Assembly: GCF_963678795.1 (NCBI RefSeq)
Contig: NZ_OY787453.1
Coordinates: forward strand, 1,674,001 to 1,738,000
Direction: 5' to 3'
Origin: an uncultured Methanoregula sp.
GTDB lineage: Archaea > Halobacteriota > Methanomicrobia > Methanomicrobiales > Methanospirillaceae
Length of the DNA stretch: 64,000 nt
In this document: piece after piece, positions 46,603-55,255 of the stretch
Layout of the letters: each line of letters starts with the position of its first letter
Position numbering within the stretch: position 1 is the stretch's first letter
Notes under the pieces: model-generated
The model's input: only the letters and a program-made list of their open reading frames with translations
The model's database searches: none
Told to the model about the DNA's origin: nothing
Made by a program: the position numbers and the translations under genes

Positions 46603-47415
46603 TTGAAAGCACTCATTGTTTCCCGGATCGATAACAAGGATGCCCTGGCTTTCACGCTGAAAATCAGAGATCTTCTGGAGCAGGAAGGATGTTTTACGGT
46701 TTTTGATTCGGATACTGCCGCTGCGCTCGGTACAGCAGGTACACCCGTGGGGGATATTCCCGCGGATTTTTGCATCATTGTCGGAGGCGACGGTACAATT
46801 CTCCGTACCATCCAGCAACTGGAGGTCCAGATACCGGTTCTTGGCATAAACTGGGGGGAAGTTGGTTTCCTTGCAGATCTGGAACCTTCAGAAGCCATGG
46901 AGTTTATCCGGAGGATTCCATCCGGATTCTCTATTGAGGAACGAATGAGAATTGCTCTGGTAAAAGATGGCAGATGTCTGGGGATTGCGCTCAACGAAGC
47001 ACTCATTGTGACAACGAGGCCGGCAAAAATGCTCCGTTTCACGATCGTGGTTGATGGCGTAGCAGCAGAACAGTTCAGGGCAGATGGTCTCCTGATCAGT
47101 ACCCCAACCGGTTCAACCGCATACGCCATGAGTGCCGGGGGTCCCATTGTCGATCCACGCATCCATGGATTTCTTCTCGTACCTCTTGCACCCTATATGC
47201 TCTCTTCCCGGCCGCACCTTATCAGCAGCAACCGCAACCTGAGCATCCGGCTCGAGAGCTCCAAAACCGCAAACCTGGTTATTGACGGGCAACAGACATA
47301 CGAACTCGGGACCTCAACTTCCATAGACGTGATGATGTTTAAAAACCCGGCCCTGTTCATTGATGTGAAACGTAATTTCTTTGAAAAGGTCGATAATAAA
47401 CTTCGCCGTTTATAA
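46603..47415 (+). CDS. nadK: NAD kinase
   Basis: A 270-residue enzyme that phosphorylates NAD to NADP. Motifs: [21 protein letters not shown], then LNEALIVT and [15 protein letters not shown]. The best start is TTG at 46603: AGGTGA lies seven to eight bases upstream, overlapping the stop of the phosphatase gene, and the protein then begins [11 protein letters not shown]. No suitable ATG is near. It is coupled to the preceding gene. Confidence 0.93.
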   Translation: MKALIVSRIDNKDALAFTLKIRDLLEQEGCFTVFDSDTAAALGTAGTPVGDIPADFCIIVGGDGTILRTIQQLEVQIPVLGINWGEVGFLADLEPSEAMEFIRRIPSGFSIEERMRIALVKDGRCLGIALNEALIVTTRPAKMLRFTIVVDGVAAEQFRADGLLISTPTGSTAYAMSAGGPIVDPRIHGFLLVPLAPYMLSSRPHLISSNRNLSIRLESSKTANLVIDGQQTYELGTSTSIDVMMFKNPALFIDVKRNFFEKVDNKLRRL

Positions 47416-47695
47416 TTTTTTTATAGAGAGATTCTTCACGCAATTTTCTGGTAAATACCGGGATACCAGGGCACGATAATTCAGGAGAAGAGAATTTTCC
47501 AGTAGAACGGAAAAATCAATCTGACTGTTCTGCGGGCATTGGATTTTACTTATTCAATAGCAACAGACGGGCAGCACTATCACGGCGGTAATTCACCATT
47601 CATTACTCGCAGGCATTCCACAAACCCGTAAAAAAACGGCCGTAAATTCACACAATTTATCTTGAAAGCCGATCTACTACTTGAAAGGTGGTTCC

Positions 47696-48199
47696 GTGCA
47701 GATCTCCATGAAGCTCGAAATGAAAGATTCACCGGGTCAGCTTGTAGCAGCGTTGAAGCCAATTTCCGATGTGGGGGGAAACATCATTGCCGTCATCCAC
47801 CAGCGGGAACCCGATTCGGATACTGATATCCTGGATGTCCAGATTGTTCTTGAACTGCCTGAAGGACGGCTGGAAAAACTTAAGGGCCTCCTCCGTGAGC
47901 AGGGAGTCCATATCCAGCGTATCGGGGAGGAGCGACTGTTATACACCCGGACTGTCATCATGATCGGTCATCTGATGCATACCGATCTGTCTGACACTGT
48001 CGGGCAGATTGATTCAACCGGATTTGCCGAAGTCAGCGAGCTCTCCATGTGTATGCCGGCAGTAAATGAGCGATCTTCTTCACGGATAACCATAAAGGCA
48101 GTGAGCAGGGATGATATGGCGGCAGCACTTGCAATCCTCCGAAGGGTTGCGCTCCAGAAATCCCTCCTGCTCATAGAACCGCTGGAGGATATTGCATGA
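47696..48199 (+). CDS. ACT-domain regulatory protein coupled to homoserine dehydrogenase
   Basis: About 167 residues from GTG at 47696, chosen because GGTGG lies five bases upstream; the frame continues to a TTG at 47681. The N-terminal ACT domain has LEMKDSPGQLVAALKPISDVGGNI, the amino acid-binding fold of metabolic regulators. The C-terminal half (RTVIMIGHLMHTDLSDTVGQID...) resembles a second ACT-like part. Its TGA overlaps the next gene's start (ATGA, 48196-48199). The coupling suggests it provides feedback control by threonine or methionine to the dehydrogenase, which itself lacks an ACT domain. Confidence 0.85.
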   Translation: MQISMKLEMKDSPGQLVAALKPISDVGGNIIAVIHQREPDSDTDILDVQIVLELPEGRLEKLKGLLREQGVHIQRIGEERLLYTRTVIMIGHLMHTDLSDTVGQIDSTGFAEVSELSMCMPAVNERSSSRITIKAVSRDDMAAALAILRRVALQKSLLLIEPLEDIA

Positions 48200-49185
48200 T
48201 GCGGGTTGCACTCATTGGTATGGGATCGGTTGGCCGTGGTGTTGCCGAAACCCTGGTAAAAAAGGACCTGGGGATCATTATCACCGGGATCGCCGATTCC
48301 CGGAGCGGTTGCATGGACAGTAACGGTATCGATATTCCATCGGTTCTCGCTGCCAAGAAGAACGGGGGTTCCTGCGGCAATCCTCACATTTCCGCATCGG
48401 ACGTGATAAAAAAAGCCGAGTATGATGTTCTGATAGAAGTTACACCAACGAATGCGCTTACCGGTGAACCGGCTATCGGGCATATAAAAACGGCACTTGC
48501 ACGAAAAAAACACGTGGTTACTTCAAACAAAGGTCCGATTGCACTGGCATGCAAAGAGTTACGGACGATGGCACAAAAGAACCATGTGGCACTCAGGTAC
48601 GAAGCCACGGTGGCCGGTGCAATCCCCATCATGCACACACTCGAGCACGGCCTTGCAGGTAATGAGATTCTCGGGCTTTTCGGGGTTCTGAACGGAACCT
48701 GCAATTATATACTTACACGGATGGCTGCCGAAGGACTAACCTATGAGCAGGCATTACTGGAGGCACGGGAAATGGGATATGCCGAGGCAGATCCAACCTA
48801 TGATGTTCAGGGTATCGATGCCGCGATAAAACTGGTGATCCTTGCCAATACTATCTGGGATAATGGCATGACACTGAATAATGTAGACCGGACGGGAATC
48901 GATCTCCTTACTGCCGATGCCCTCCGCCTCGCCGAAGAAGACGGGTGCACTATCCGCCTGATAGCTGAAGCGATCCCGCGAAAGAATATCCTCCGCATCT
49001 CTCCCAGGATTATTGAGAAAAATCACCCCCTCGTTGTCGAAGGAACCTTAAATGCCCTGACTCTCGAGACCGATCTTGCAAAAGAGATTACCCTTATTGG
49101 AAGGGGTGCAGGATCGATCGAGACCGCGAGTGCTATCATCGGTGACCTGCTCTTCATCCGCGATCGCTATGTCCAGCGTTCTTGA
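48196..49185 (+). CDS. hom: Homoserine dehydrogenase
   Basis: A 329-residue enzyme that reduces aspartate semialdehyde to homoserine on the way to threonine and methionine. The Rossmann motif is ALIGMGSVGRGVAE. The catalytic domain has TSNKGPIAL, GATVAGAIPI-like (EATVAGAIPIM), GVLNGTCNYILTRM and AEADPTYDVQGIDAA with catalytic Lys AAIKL. No regulatory ACT tail; the preceding gene may supply it. The start overlaps the ACT gene, and the end overlaps the next gene by 17 bases. Confidence 0.95.
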   Translation: MMRVALIGMGSVGRGVAETLVKKDLGIIITGIADSRSGCMDSNGIDIPSVLAAKKNGGSCGNPHISASDVIKKAEYDVLIEVTPTNALTGEPAIGHIKTALARKKHVVTSNKGPIALACKELRTMAQKNHVALRYEATVAGAIPIMHTLEHGLAGNEILGLFGVLNGTCNYILTRMAAEGLTYEQALLEAREMGYAEADPTYDVQGIDAAIKLVILANTIWDNGMTLNNVDRTGIDLLTADALRLAEEDGCTIRLIAEAIPRKNILRISPRIIEKNHPLVVEGTLNALTLETDLAKEITLIGRGAGSIETASAIIGDLLFIRDRYVQRS

Positions 49186-50287
49186 GCACCGCCGCGATTA
49201 TCTGCGCCTGATGAGGCAGTTCACTATCGACAAAGGTTTTTTTACCGTCAATGATATCCATCACGCAGCAGGTATTCCACGAAGCACCGCCCAGGACTGG
49301 GTTTACCGGCTCCAAAATGAAGGTTGTGTCCTGTTAAAGGAAGAAAAACGCGGGAGGAATGCAGCCCGCTATGCAGCGATCAGTGCAATGCCTGCAAGCA
49401 CATGCAGGCGCATTTTTACAACGGTTGACGGGGACCAGGTTGCAATCTATCACGAATGCATGAGCAGTGCCTGTGCAGCATTCTGTGGTTATCATCACGC
49501 CCTTGCGGGAGGAATTCTCTATCATGTAGAGCGGGACGGGACTCTCCTTATGGAAACGGCATTTCTGGGTGAGCGTGAGATAGCAGTTGGCCTCGCTCCC
49601 CTTTCCGCGGTAGGTGTCTGCAGCGTTGAGAGGCAGGGGGATGCAATTATCCAGACCATACGCTGTATCGGAGGCCCTGCCTATTCACTTTCCGGTATGA
49701 TGGCCCGTGCAGAGGGGGTACTGCGGGTAGAGCCCCGACATATAGACCATATTGTTGAGGGAAAAGTCTGGACTTCGGCCTGTATGCAGGTTATCATTGG
49801 TGTGGATGATACTGATACCCGTGATGGCGGAGCAACATTTGCCCTGGCACTCGCCCTTCTCAATCATCTTTCCGGGATCAAAGGGATCATCCCGATCAGT
49901 CACCATGTTGTCATGCTCAATCCGGATATTTTCCGGAAAACTGCCGGAAATTCAGCGAGTTATATAGAGATTGCCATTCTTCCGGAACGGTTCTTTGATC
50001 TTGCCGGACAGGTTCGCAGGTTTGTTTCTGATGAATCGTTCTCTGTCGAGTGGGGAATTGCCATAAGGGCAGGATTCAGACCGTTTAAGGGATTGCAGGA
50101 ATACGGCCGGCTCGTGCGGGAACAGGTGATAACGCGGGCAGTTGCAGAAGCAACTGCTGAACAGTTCGGGATTATGCTAATCGGGGGAAATGGTGTGATT
50201 GGAGCGCTCGGGGCAGTTGCACTCGCCGGTATACCCTATGAAATCCAGCTCGATCCTGCAAAAAATGACTTTCCTGAACTCTGTTAA
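49169..50287 (+). CDS. HTH-domain TiaS-like protein, probable methanogenesis marker protein 11
   Basis: About 372 residues from ATG 49169 (MSSVLEHRRDYLRLMRQF); a longer frame starting at 49076 inside hom is unlikely. Residues about 10-60 form a helix-turn-helix (FFTVNDIHHAAGIPRSTAQDWVYRLQNEG). The rest contains VIIGVDDTDTRDGGATFALAL, a TiaS-like (DUF1743) nucleotide-binding motif, and GGNGVIGALGAVALAG near the end. This resembles methanogenesis marker 11, a family limited to methanogens and of unknown role. Fusion or addition of an HTH suggests DNA or RNA binding. The gene overlaps hom by 17 bases. Confidence 0.7.
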   Translation: MSSVLEHRRDYLRLMRQFTIDKGFFTVNDIHHAAGIPRSTAQDWVYRLQNEGCVLLKEEKRGRNAARYAAISAMPASTCRRIFTTVDGDQVAIYHECMSSACAAFCGYHHALAGGILYHVERDGTLLMETAFLGEREIAVGLAPLSAVGVCSVERQGDAIIQTIRCIGGPAYSLSGMMARAEGVLRVEPRHIDHIVEGKVWTSACMQVIIGVDDTDTRDGGATFALALALLNHLSGIKGIIPISHHVVMLNPDIFRKTAGNSASYIEIAILPERFFDLAGQVRRFVSDESFSVEWGIAIRAGFRPFKGLQEYGRLVREQVITRAVAEATAEQFGIMLIGGNGVIGALGAVALAGIPYEIQLDPAKNDFPELC

Positions 50288-50361
50288 AAAAGGTATGAAA
50301 AGGAGAATTTAAACACCATTTCTATTCATTGCTGTGCCATATCCAGAAAATCCACGGATAA

Positions 50362-50371
50362 CATATTTATA
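50362..50371 (+). promoter_or_regulatory. Probable TATA box of the pilin operon
   Basis: CATATTTATAC lies about 65-75 bases before the first pilin ATG. A second A/T-rich box (TTATATAG, 50380-50387) is nearer and could serve instead. Confidence 0.45.
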
Positions 50372-50436
50372 CAAAGATGTTATATAGAAACTCATACATT
50401 GTCTTGCCCCTGCGGGCATTATCAGGAGTCTTAACT

Positions 50437-50832
50437 ATGGCTTTTACTAAAAAGAATGATGAAGCAGTATCACCGGTTATTGGCGTTATCCTCATGGTCG
50501 CCATCACGGTGATCCTGGCAGCCGTTATTGCGGCTTTCGTATTCGGCATGGCAGGGAACATCAAGTCTTCCAAGACCGTTGGAATCACCCTTACCCTGGA
50601 TAAAAACAACAATGCAGTTGCAACCGTTTCCGGAGGATCTGATCTCGCATCACTTAACCTTGTGAATGTGAGCGTCAATGGCGGTACTGAGACGGTTCTC
50701 TTAGCTGGTACGAACCTGACTACAGGTCATTACAACTCTACCGGGGTAGGATCCGTTGTCGGCAAGAGGGTTATCCTCATTGGTTACTTCAACGACGGGA
50801 CTTCCCAGACTCTCGTGGACAAACAGTTCTAA
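50437..50832 (+). CDS. Type IV pilin-like protein, copy 1
   Basis: About 131 residues from ATG 50437, chosen for AGGAG 9-13 bases upstream; the frame is open to 50377. MAFTKKNDEAVSPVIGVILM is the archaeal pilin N-terminal domain (DUF1628/Pilin_N): short charged leader, then a hydrophobic helix VSPVIGVILMVAITVILAAVIAAFVFG that packs into filaments. The outer domain is a short beta region (GITLTLDKNNNAVATVSGG...) ending LVDKQF. It is nearly identical to the next gene. It is likely a surface adhesion pilin. Confidence 0.9.
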   Translation: MAFTKKNDEAVSPVIGVILMVAITVILAAVIAAFVFGMAGNIKSSKTVGITLTLDKNNNAVATVSGGSDLASLNLVNVSVNGGTETVLLAGTNLTTGHYNSTGVGSVVGKRVILIGYFNDGTSQTLVDKQF

Positions 50833-50853
50833 ATTATCCGGAGGTAGAGATCG

Positions 50854-51252
50854 ATGTCTGTAAACATGAAACACAATGAGGAAGCAGTATCACCGGTTAT
50901 TGGTGTTATCCTCATGGTCGCCATCACGGTGATCCTGGCAGCCGTTATCGCTGCATTCGTATTCGGCATGGCTGGAAACATCCAGTCTTCCAAGACCGTT
51001 GGGATCACCCTTACCCTGGATAAAAATAACAATGCAGTTGCAACCGTTTCCGGGGGAACCGATCTCGCATCACTTAACCTTGTCAACGTGAGTGTCAACG
51101 GAGGTACCGAAACGGTTATCTTAGCTGGTACGAACCTGACTACAGGTCATTACAACTCTACCGGGGTAGGATCCGTTGTCGGTAAGAGGGTTATCCTCAT
51201 TGGTTACTTCAACGACGGGACAACTCAGACCCTCGTGGACAAACAATTCTAA
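50854..51252 (+). CDS. Type IV pilin-like protein, copy 2
   Basis: A 132-residue pilin preceded by GGAGGT seven to twelve bases before the ATG. From EEAVSPVIGVIL onward it differs from copy 1 in only a few residues (for example IQSS for IKSS, GTDLAS for GSDLAS), and long DNA stretches are identical, such as the block around 51121-51180 versus 50701-50760. The leader (MSVNMKHNE) is different. This points to recent duplication or gene conversion. A T-rich terminator follows. Confidence 0.9.
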   Translation: MSVNMKHNEEAVSPVIGVILMVAITVILAAVIAAFVFGMAGNIQSSKTVGITLTLDKNNNAVATVSGGTDLASLNLVNVSVNGGTETVILAGTNLTTGHYNSTGVGSVVGKRVILIGYFNDGTTQTLVDKQF

Positions 51253-51254
51253 TC

Positions 51255-51268
51255 TTTTTTTATTTTTT
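51255..51268 (+). terminator. T-rich terminator after the pilin pair
   Basis: Two T-runs (TTTTTTT-A-TTTTTT) directly after the stop of pilin copy 2. Confidence 0.5.
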
Positions 51269-51385
51269 CAGGGGCATTCGGATATTTGAAGGCTCTGCTG
51301 AAACGATTGCTGGGATTACTCTGTTCCCGGAATAAATTATTTCGTTACGTTCATTAATTCCGGCGATAATGATAACCTGCGTATC

Positions 51386-52063
51386 ATGACCCGGTTACGG
51401 ATTCCTCTCATTCTTCAATGCCTCACGTTCCTCATCCCGTTGAACATTTATGCGATTGGTAAAGGGATGGGATCGGGCGTGCAGTGGGCATTGTTCCGGT
51501 ATCAGGACTCCTATGCGGGGGTGAGCTTCATATCCGTTATCAATGAATTCGGGTACGTATTATCCGGCATGATCACCGGACGCAGTGCACTCTCGCTCAC
51601 AGCAGGTTTGTGCGGCACCTGCATGCTGGTGGCGGCGCTTTGTCTCATCCTTTTTTCCTGCCAGGGTAAAACCGTAACATGGGTGAAACCGGCTTCGATC
51701 CTGACAATTATTGCAGGAATTGCATTTGTGATCTCCTGTTTCCTCCAGTACGGTATTTTCCTGAATGGACCGGCAGGATTTGTCATTCCGGTCGGAATTC
51801 CCCTGGTTTTTGTCATAGGAGCGGTTATGTACACCGGCTATTATCGCAGGATTCTTCCCGGGGATGACGAGGACGACAACAATGAGGAAGGTGATGACGA
51901 GGATGATGAGGATGACGGCGATAATGACACCGGTGGAGAGGAGGAACGCGAGGCTCTAAAAGATAAAGAGAAGGGTGCTTCATCCGGGTTGCCAATCAAT
52001 AAGTACCAGCTGATTTTTTTATTTTTAATTTTTTTTTTGTTTATAGTACAGTATCGGAAATGA
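51386..52063 (+). CDS. Membrane protein with acidic linker, possibly the N-terminal part of a frameshifted glycosyltransferase
   Basis: A 225-residue frame: four hydrophobic helices (about 7-150), then a linker almost only of Asp, Glu, Asn and Gly (about 155-185), a charged stretch, and finally NKYQLIFLFLIFFLFIVQYRK. The last helix looks like the missing first helix of the glycosyltransferase encoded next in another frame. The shift lies at a run of ten T (52029-52038); eleven would join the frames. As it stands, the stop overlaps the next ATG (ATGA, 52060-52063). I do not know the function of the first four helices. Confidence 0.7.
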   Translation: MTRLRIPLILQCLTFLIPLNIYAIGKGMGSGVQWALFRYQDSYAGVSFISVINEFGYVLSGMITGRSALSLTAGLCGTCMLVAALCLILFSCQGKTVTWVKPASILTIIAGIAFVISCFLQYGIFLNGPAGFVIPVGIPLVFVIGAVMYTGYYRRILPGDDEDDNNEEGDDEDDEDDGDNDTGGEEEREALKDKEKGASSGLPINKYQLIFLFLIFFLFIVQYRK

Positions 52064-53463
52064 GAAGTTCCGGAGATACGTTTCCGGCAGTAGTGTTGCC
52101 CTACAGTATTCTTTTGAATCACACACTTACGGGCGATCCATTCCAGGCGTTTTTCTTAAATGATCCCAGCCTGTCGTATTCATTCATCAACGTGGGGGGA
52201 CATTTTTACTCGCTCTTTCCGATCGTGACACCGGTACTTGTATTACCAGTCTTTGCATTTCAATATGCAATTCTTTCACTATGTTCCATACCCGTGACAG
52301 AAAACAGCCCTATTTTCACGAGTGTTTTTATCACGGGCCATGTAGCAAGTGCTCTTATTGCAGCACTCTCCTGCATCGTCCTGTATCTGACGTTAAAAAA
52401 ACTGGTCTCGAATCAGATCGCCATCATCTCAACATGTATCTTTGCATTTGCAACCGCGACATGGTCCATAAGCAGCCAGGCGTTATGGCAACACGGGATT
52501 GCCGAGCTTCTCTTAATTCTCATGATATATCTTATTGTACGGAATGAGGAGGTTCCCTCCAGTTCCAACATGGTAGGACTGGGTTTACTTGCAGGACTTT
52601 TCATATTCAACCGCCCCCCGGATGCAGTGCTTCTGATACCGGTTCTTGGTTATATTATATTCCGGTACAGGAACCGGCTCCGGTATTTCCTGGCTGCGGG
52701 AATAGTAAGCGGGATCCCGTTTTTAGTATATAATTATTGTATTTTCGGGAATATTTTTGGAGGTTATATCAATAACCTTTCATTGTTTCACCTGGACTGG
52801 CAGTTCTGGTCCAGTTATCTGGCATTGCTTGTATCCCCGAGCAGGGGCCTTTTTATTTACTCACCCGTCCTGGTTCTCTCAATAATTGGTTATTTCCGGC
52901 TGGATACCATCAAAAACCAGAATATTGCTGCCATGTTACGATGGTTTGGCCCGGTGATTCTCTTTGATATTCTGGTCTACAGCCTGTTTTATGACTGGAA
53001 GGGGGGCTACTGTTTCGGACCGCGTTTCCTTACAGGGATGTTACCGGTGTTAGTCATATTCCTGGCAGTTTTTCTGGAGGTATTCCGGAACAGCAGGCTG
53101 AGTGCTCCAAAAAAACAATGTATCTCGGCATTCATCCTTATGCTTGTGATACTATCCGTCATCATCCAGGTAATCGGGGTATTCTGTTTTCCCTTCATTA
53201 TTGATATCGACACGCCTCCTGACCGGATCTGGAATATCGAGAACAATCAGATCGCAAGGAGCTATGCGGATGGTGCAAAAAACATCACAAGTGTTTCGGT
53301 TCTTCTGTTGCCCCCGCTCCCCAGAGTATTACTCTATTCCGGAGGAAACGAGAGTCTGACAAAAATATATGCAAATGAATCTGAATTTCAGAATTATCCC
53401 AAATCCCCGCCACAATCGGATTGGAATTATCGTAATTCATCGAAAGAGGGCACCGTTTACTGA
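52060..53463 (+). CDS. PMT/ArnT-like membrane glycosyltransferase (GT-C fold), N-terminus probably cut by a frameshift
   Basis: A 467-residue protein with about eleven hydrophobic helices. The beginning MRSSGDTFPAVVLPYSILL resembles the first outer loop of PMT/GT39-type enzymes, which normally follows a first transmembrane helix; here that helix is encoded upstream in another frame. The family transfers sugars from lipid carriers to proteins or lipids. The loop GDTFPA and the later FNRPPDAVLL and WKGGYCFGPRFLTG regions are the best family marks. It follows the pilin pair, so glycosylation of surface filaments is a possible role. The TGA is 12 bases before the left attachment repeat. Confidence 0.75.
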   Translation: MRSSGDTFPAVVLPYSILLNHTLTGDPFQAFFLNDPSLSYSFINVGGHFYSLFPIVTPVLVLPVFAFQYAILSLCSIPVTENSPIFTSVFITGHVASALIAALSCIVLYLTLKKLVSNQIAIISTCIFAFATATWSISSQALWQHGIAELLLILMIYLIVRNEEVPSSSNMVGLGLLAGLFIFNRPPDAVLLIPVLGYIIFRYRNRLRYFLAAGIVSGIPFLVYNYCIFGNIFGGYINNLSLFHLDWQFWSSYLALLVSPSRGLFIYSPVLVLSIIGYFRLDTIKNQNIAAMLRWFGPVILFDILVYSLFYDWKGGYCFGPRFLTGMLPVLVIFLAVFLEVFRNSRLSAPKKQCISAFILMLVILSVIIQVIGVFCFPFIIDIDTPPDRIWNIENNQIARSYADGAKNITSVSVLLLPPLPRVLLYSGGNESLTKIYANESEFQNYPKSPPQSDWNYRNSSKEGTVY

Positions 53464-53475
53464 CCCGGTAACTCT

Positions 53476-53493
53476 ATGCGTGGAGCAGGATTC
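53476..53493 (+). repeat. Attachment site repeat, left (attL)
   Basis: ATGCGTGGAGCAGGATTC is identical to 59912-59929, which is the 3' end of tRNA-Leu. It lies 12 bases after the glycosyltransferase stop and here has no tRNA around it. Confidence 0.8.
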
Positions 53494-53643
53494 TGGGCAA
53501 CAAGTGCGATGCGCAAACGGTGAATTTTTCTTCAATTTTGAAATAAGAAATGATATGGAATTATTTGTTGTGCCAAATAAATATAAATTTTACTGAAAAC
53601 TTACTATCAAAAAAAATTTAAAAATATTAAATCGCGCATAAAA

Positions 53644-53787
53644 TGAGCCGGTCGCGGAGCATGGGCGAGGGCGCCGAAGGTGCACGACGCGTGCGGAACG
53701 GGGCGGCGAGCAAGTATATTGCAAAACGTCAATAGACCATTATCATTATCCCCAAGACACAAGGCTTCACTACCATTTTCCACATAA
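53644..53787 (+). CDS. Small basic ORF in a GC-rich patch (uncertain)
   Basis: A 47-codon frame starting MSRSRSMGEGAEGARRVRNG. It begins right after a very A/T-rich stretch (TTTAAAAATATTAAATC, about 53616-53632) that could be a TATA box for a leaderless RNA. The first 75 bases are strikingly GC-rich compared with both sides. It could be a small basic protein, a structured RNA, or neither. It lies between attL and the IS. Confidence 0.3.
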
Positions 53788-54701
53788 GAGAATACTCATT
53801 TTCGGCTCTGTAGAATTCCTCACCGCAATAAGAATCTCGAGAACCAAGATGAATCTTGAGATGTTATAGAGAATTACCTTGATTTTGATCTCCTTAACCT
53901 GCAGGCGATATTTCCTAGCCTTGAGAGATTCCCCGAACTTTCTTTTCAGGACCGAAAAAACGGTCTCGACCTTGTTTCTCTGATGATATTTTTCATCATC
54001 GAAAGATAGAGCGATTCGTCGTCGAAAATATCCGGAGATCCGTTTACGTTTTCTGTTTCTGACGGGGATAAGAGAGTCAGAGTTGAGAGTCTCGTTGATA
54101 AGTTGGTGAATATCTTCAGAGTCGTATCCTTTATCCATGACATAGACGTCAGAATGCCTGACTCTGTGGCATTGTTTGAGGAGTTTTTCCGCATGAATGA
54201 CATCATGAACCGGGTGTTGTGAAATCATCAGACCGGTGATGATCTGCTGATCAGTGTCGACCGAGATCGAGGTTTTCAGGAATCATTTCTCGTCTTACCC
54301 GTTCTCCAGGAATAGTAGTGGCTGGCATACGAGCTAGTGAACCCGGATGAATCGATAGCAGTACTTGGGATTCGTTCACCCCAGTCGTAGAATATTTTCA
54401 TAAGCCGGTTAAGTAACCGAGTAAGTGTTGATGATCTGATCCGCTGACAGAATTTCTGGATCGTCGTGAAGTGTGGCACTTCATCAAGGTGGATCTTCTC
54501 ACGGAGTGAATCCATGATCTCGGTAAGTTCTACGGTGTCCCGGTAATCTTCCGAAAGGTACTCTTTCAGGAGAAGAAGGATGAGTAACTGATGTTGAGTG
54601 TAAGTTTTTCTGGAGAACTTGGATGAGAAAATAGGAATTCGGGAATCACGGATCAAGCCAGAGGATAATTCAACAAACCTGATATACCGGTTTGTCGACA
54701 C
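53770..54701 (-). pseudogene. IS5-like DDE transposase, split by a single-base frameshift
   Basis: Two frames make up one transposase. The first (54276-54701, 141 codons) has the N-terminal helical part and the first catalytic Asp, TAIDSSGF. The second (to 53770) continues [13 protein letters not shown]... and has the second Asp in YVMDKGYD and the Glu in NKVETVFSVLKRKFG. One additional T near 54281-54286 would join them. Either a base was lost, or a -1 ribosomal shift joins the two. The second frame reads out through the terminal repeat (NSTEP) and stops 34 bases outside the element. Confidence 0.8.
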
Positions 54702-54805
54702 TATTTTGCCTCCTTAATCGTTAGTAGCATAACAAAGTAAGGAGGCACTGTACCTTAGATCTTTCGGTCTTTTTACGTCTGTGAACTTAGCATTTCTACA
54801 GAGCC
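53804..54805 (-). mobile_element. IS5-like insertion sequence, 1002 bp
   Basis: The ends are GGCTCTGTAGAA at 53804-53815 and its inverse TTCTACAGAGCC at 54794-54805. It carries one transposase gene on the minus strand, which is frameshifted. A target duplication was not found at the flanks (TTTC left, TGAA right). The same ends occur at 21377 and 22217. Confidence 0.8.
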
Positions 54806-55085
54806 TGAACTTTCCCTTCTTTCGTAGTAACTGCCGTTTCTGCTTATCCTGCGAAACCTGCGCTATCGACACTTTCACTAGCAACCAAACAGATAGGAAA
54901 GAGGTGATATCAGATGTAAAAAATGAAACAAAAACAAACAGATTGGATGCATCGGGCATCTAATCAGACCAAGTATCCTTCAGGACACATGGAGTTATCA
55001 ACTACCAAATTATAATTCCATTTTCCTGATGAAATACTTTGCTTCACGAGATAAGAGAATAATTCAGGTCATACCGGGAGGTATT
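54806..55085. other. Gap between IS and small ORF
   Basis: No gene can be supported here. An A/T-rich box (ACCAAATTATAATTCC, about 55005-55020) might be the promoter of the small membrane ORF that follows. Confidence 0.3.
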
Positions 55086-55196
55086 ATGAAGACGACAAGT
55101 CAGGTTATTAATGAAAGTACCAATATCATCATGCAAATTATTGGCTTACTCGTCAGCGTTTATTTGCTAGGTGTCGTTACCTCAATCTTGTATTGA
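55086..55196 (+). CDS. 36-residue single-helix membrane protein
   Basis: ATG at 55086 is preceded by GGGAGGT, among the strongest ribosome binding sites in the window, six bases upstream. The peptide starts MKTTSQVINESTNIIMQ and continues with a hydrophobic helix (IIGLLVSVYLLGVVTSIL). Stop TGA at 55194-55196. No known family. The strong binding site and clean helix argue for translation; it could be a small regulator, toxin-like peptide or part of a membrane complex. Confidence 0.6.
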   Translation: MKTTSQVINESTNIIMQIIGLLVSVYLLGVVTSILY

Positions 55197-55255
55197 AAGA
55201 CACAGATCAAATTTTTTTCACAGTTGACAATGTGTATTAAAAAAATTGTATTTTT

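Noticed and set aside
51291..51300. GGCTCTGCTG, resembling the ends of the insertion sequences in this window
   Set aside because: No inverted partner and no element-like sequence follow; a chance match is likely.
54714..54963. Opposing open frames of 60-80 codons at the right end of the IS5-like element
   Set aside because: They overlap each other and the terminal repeat, and have no recognisable motif.
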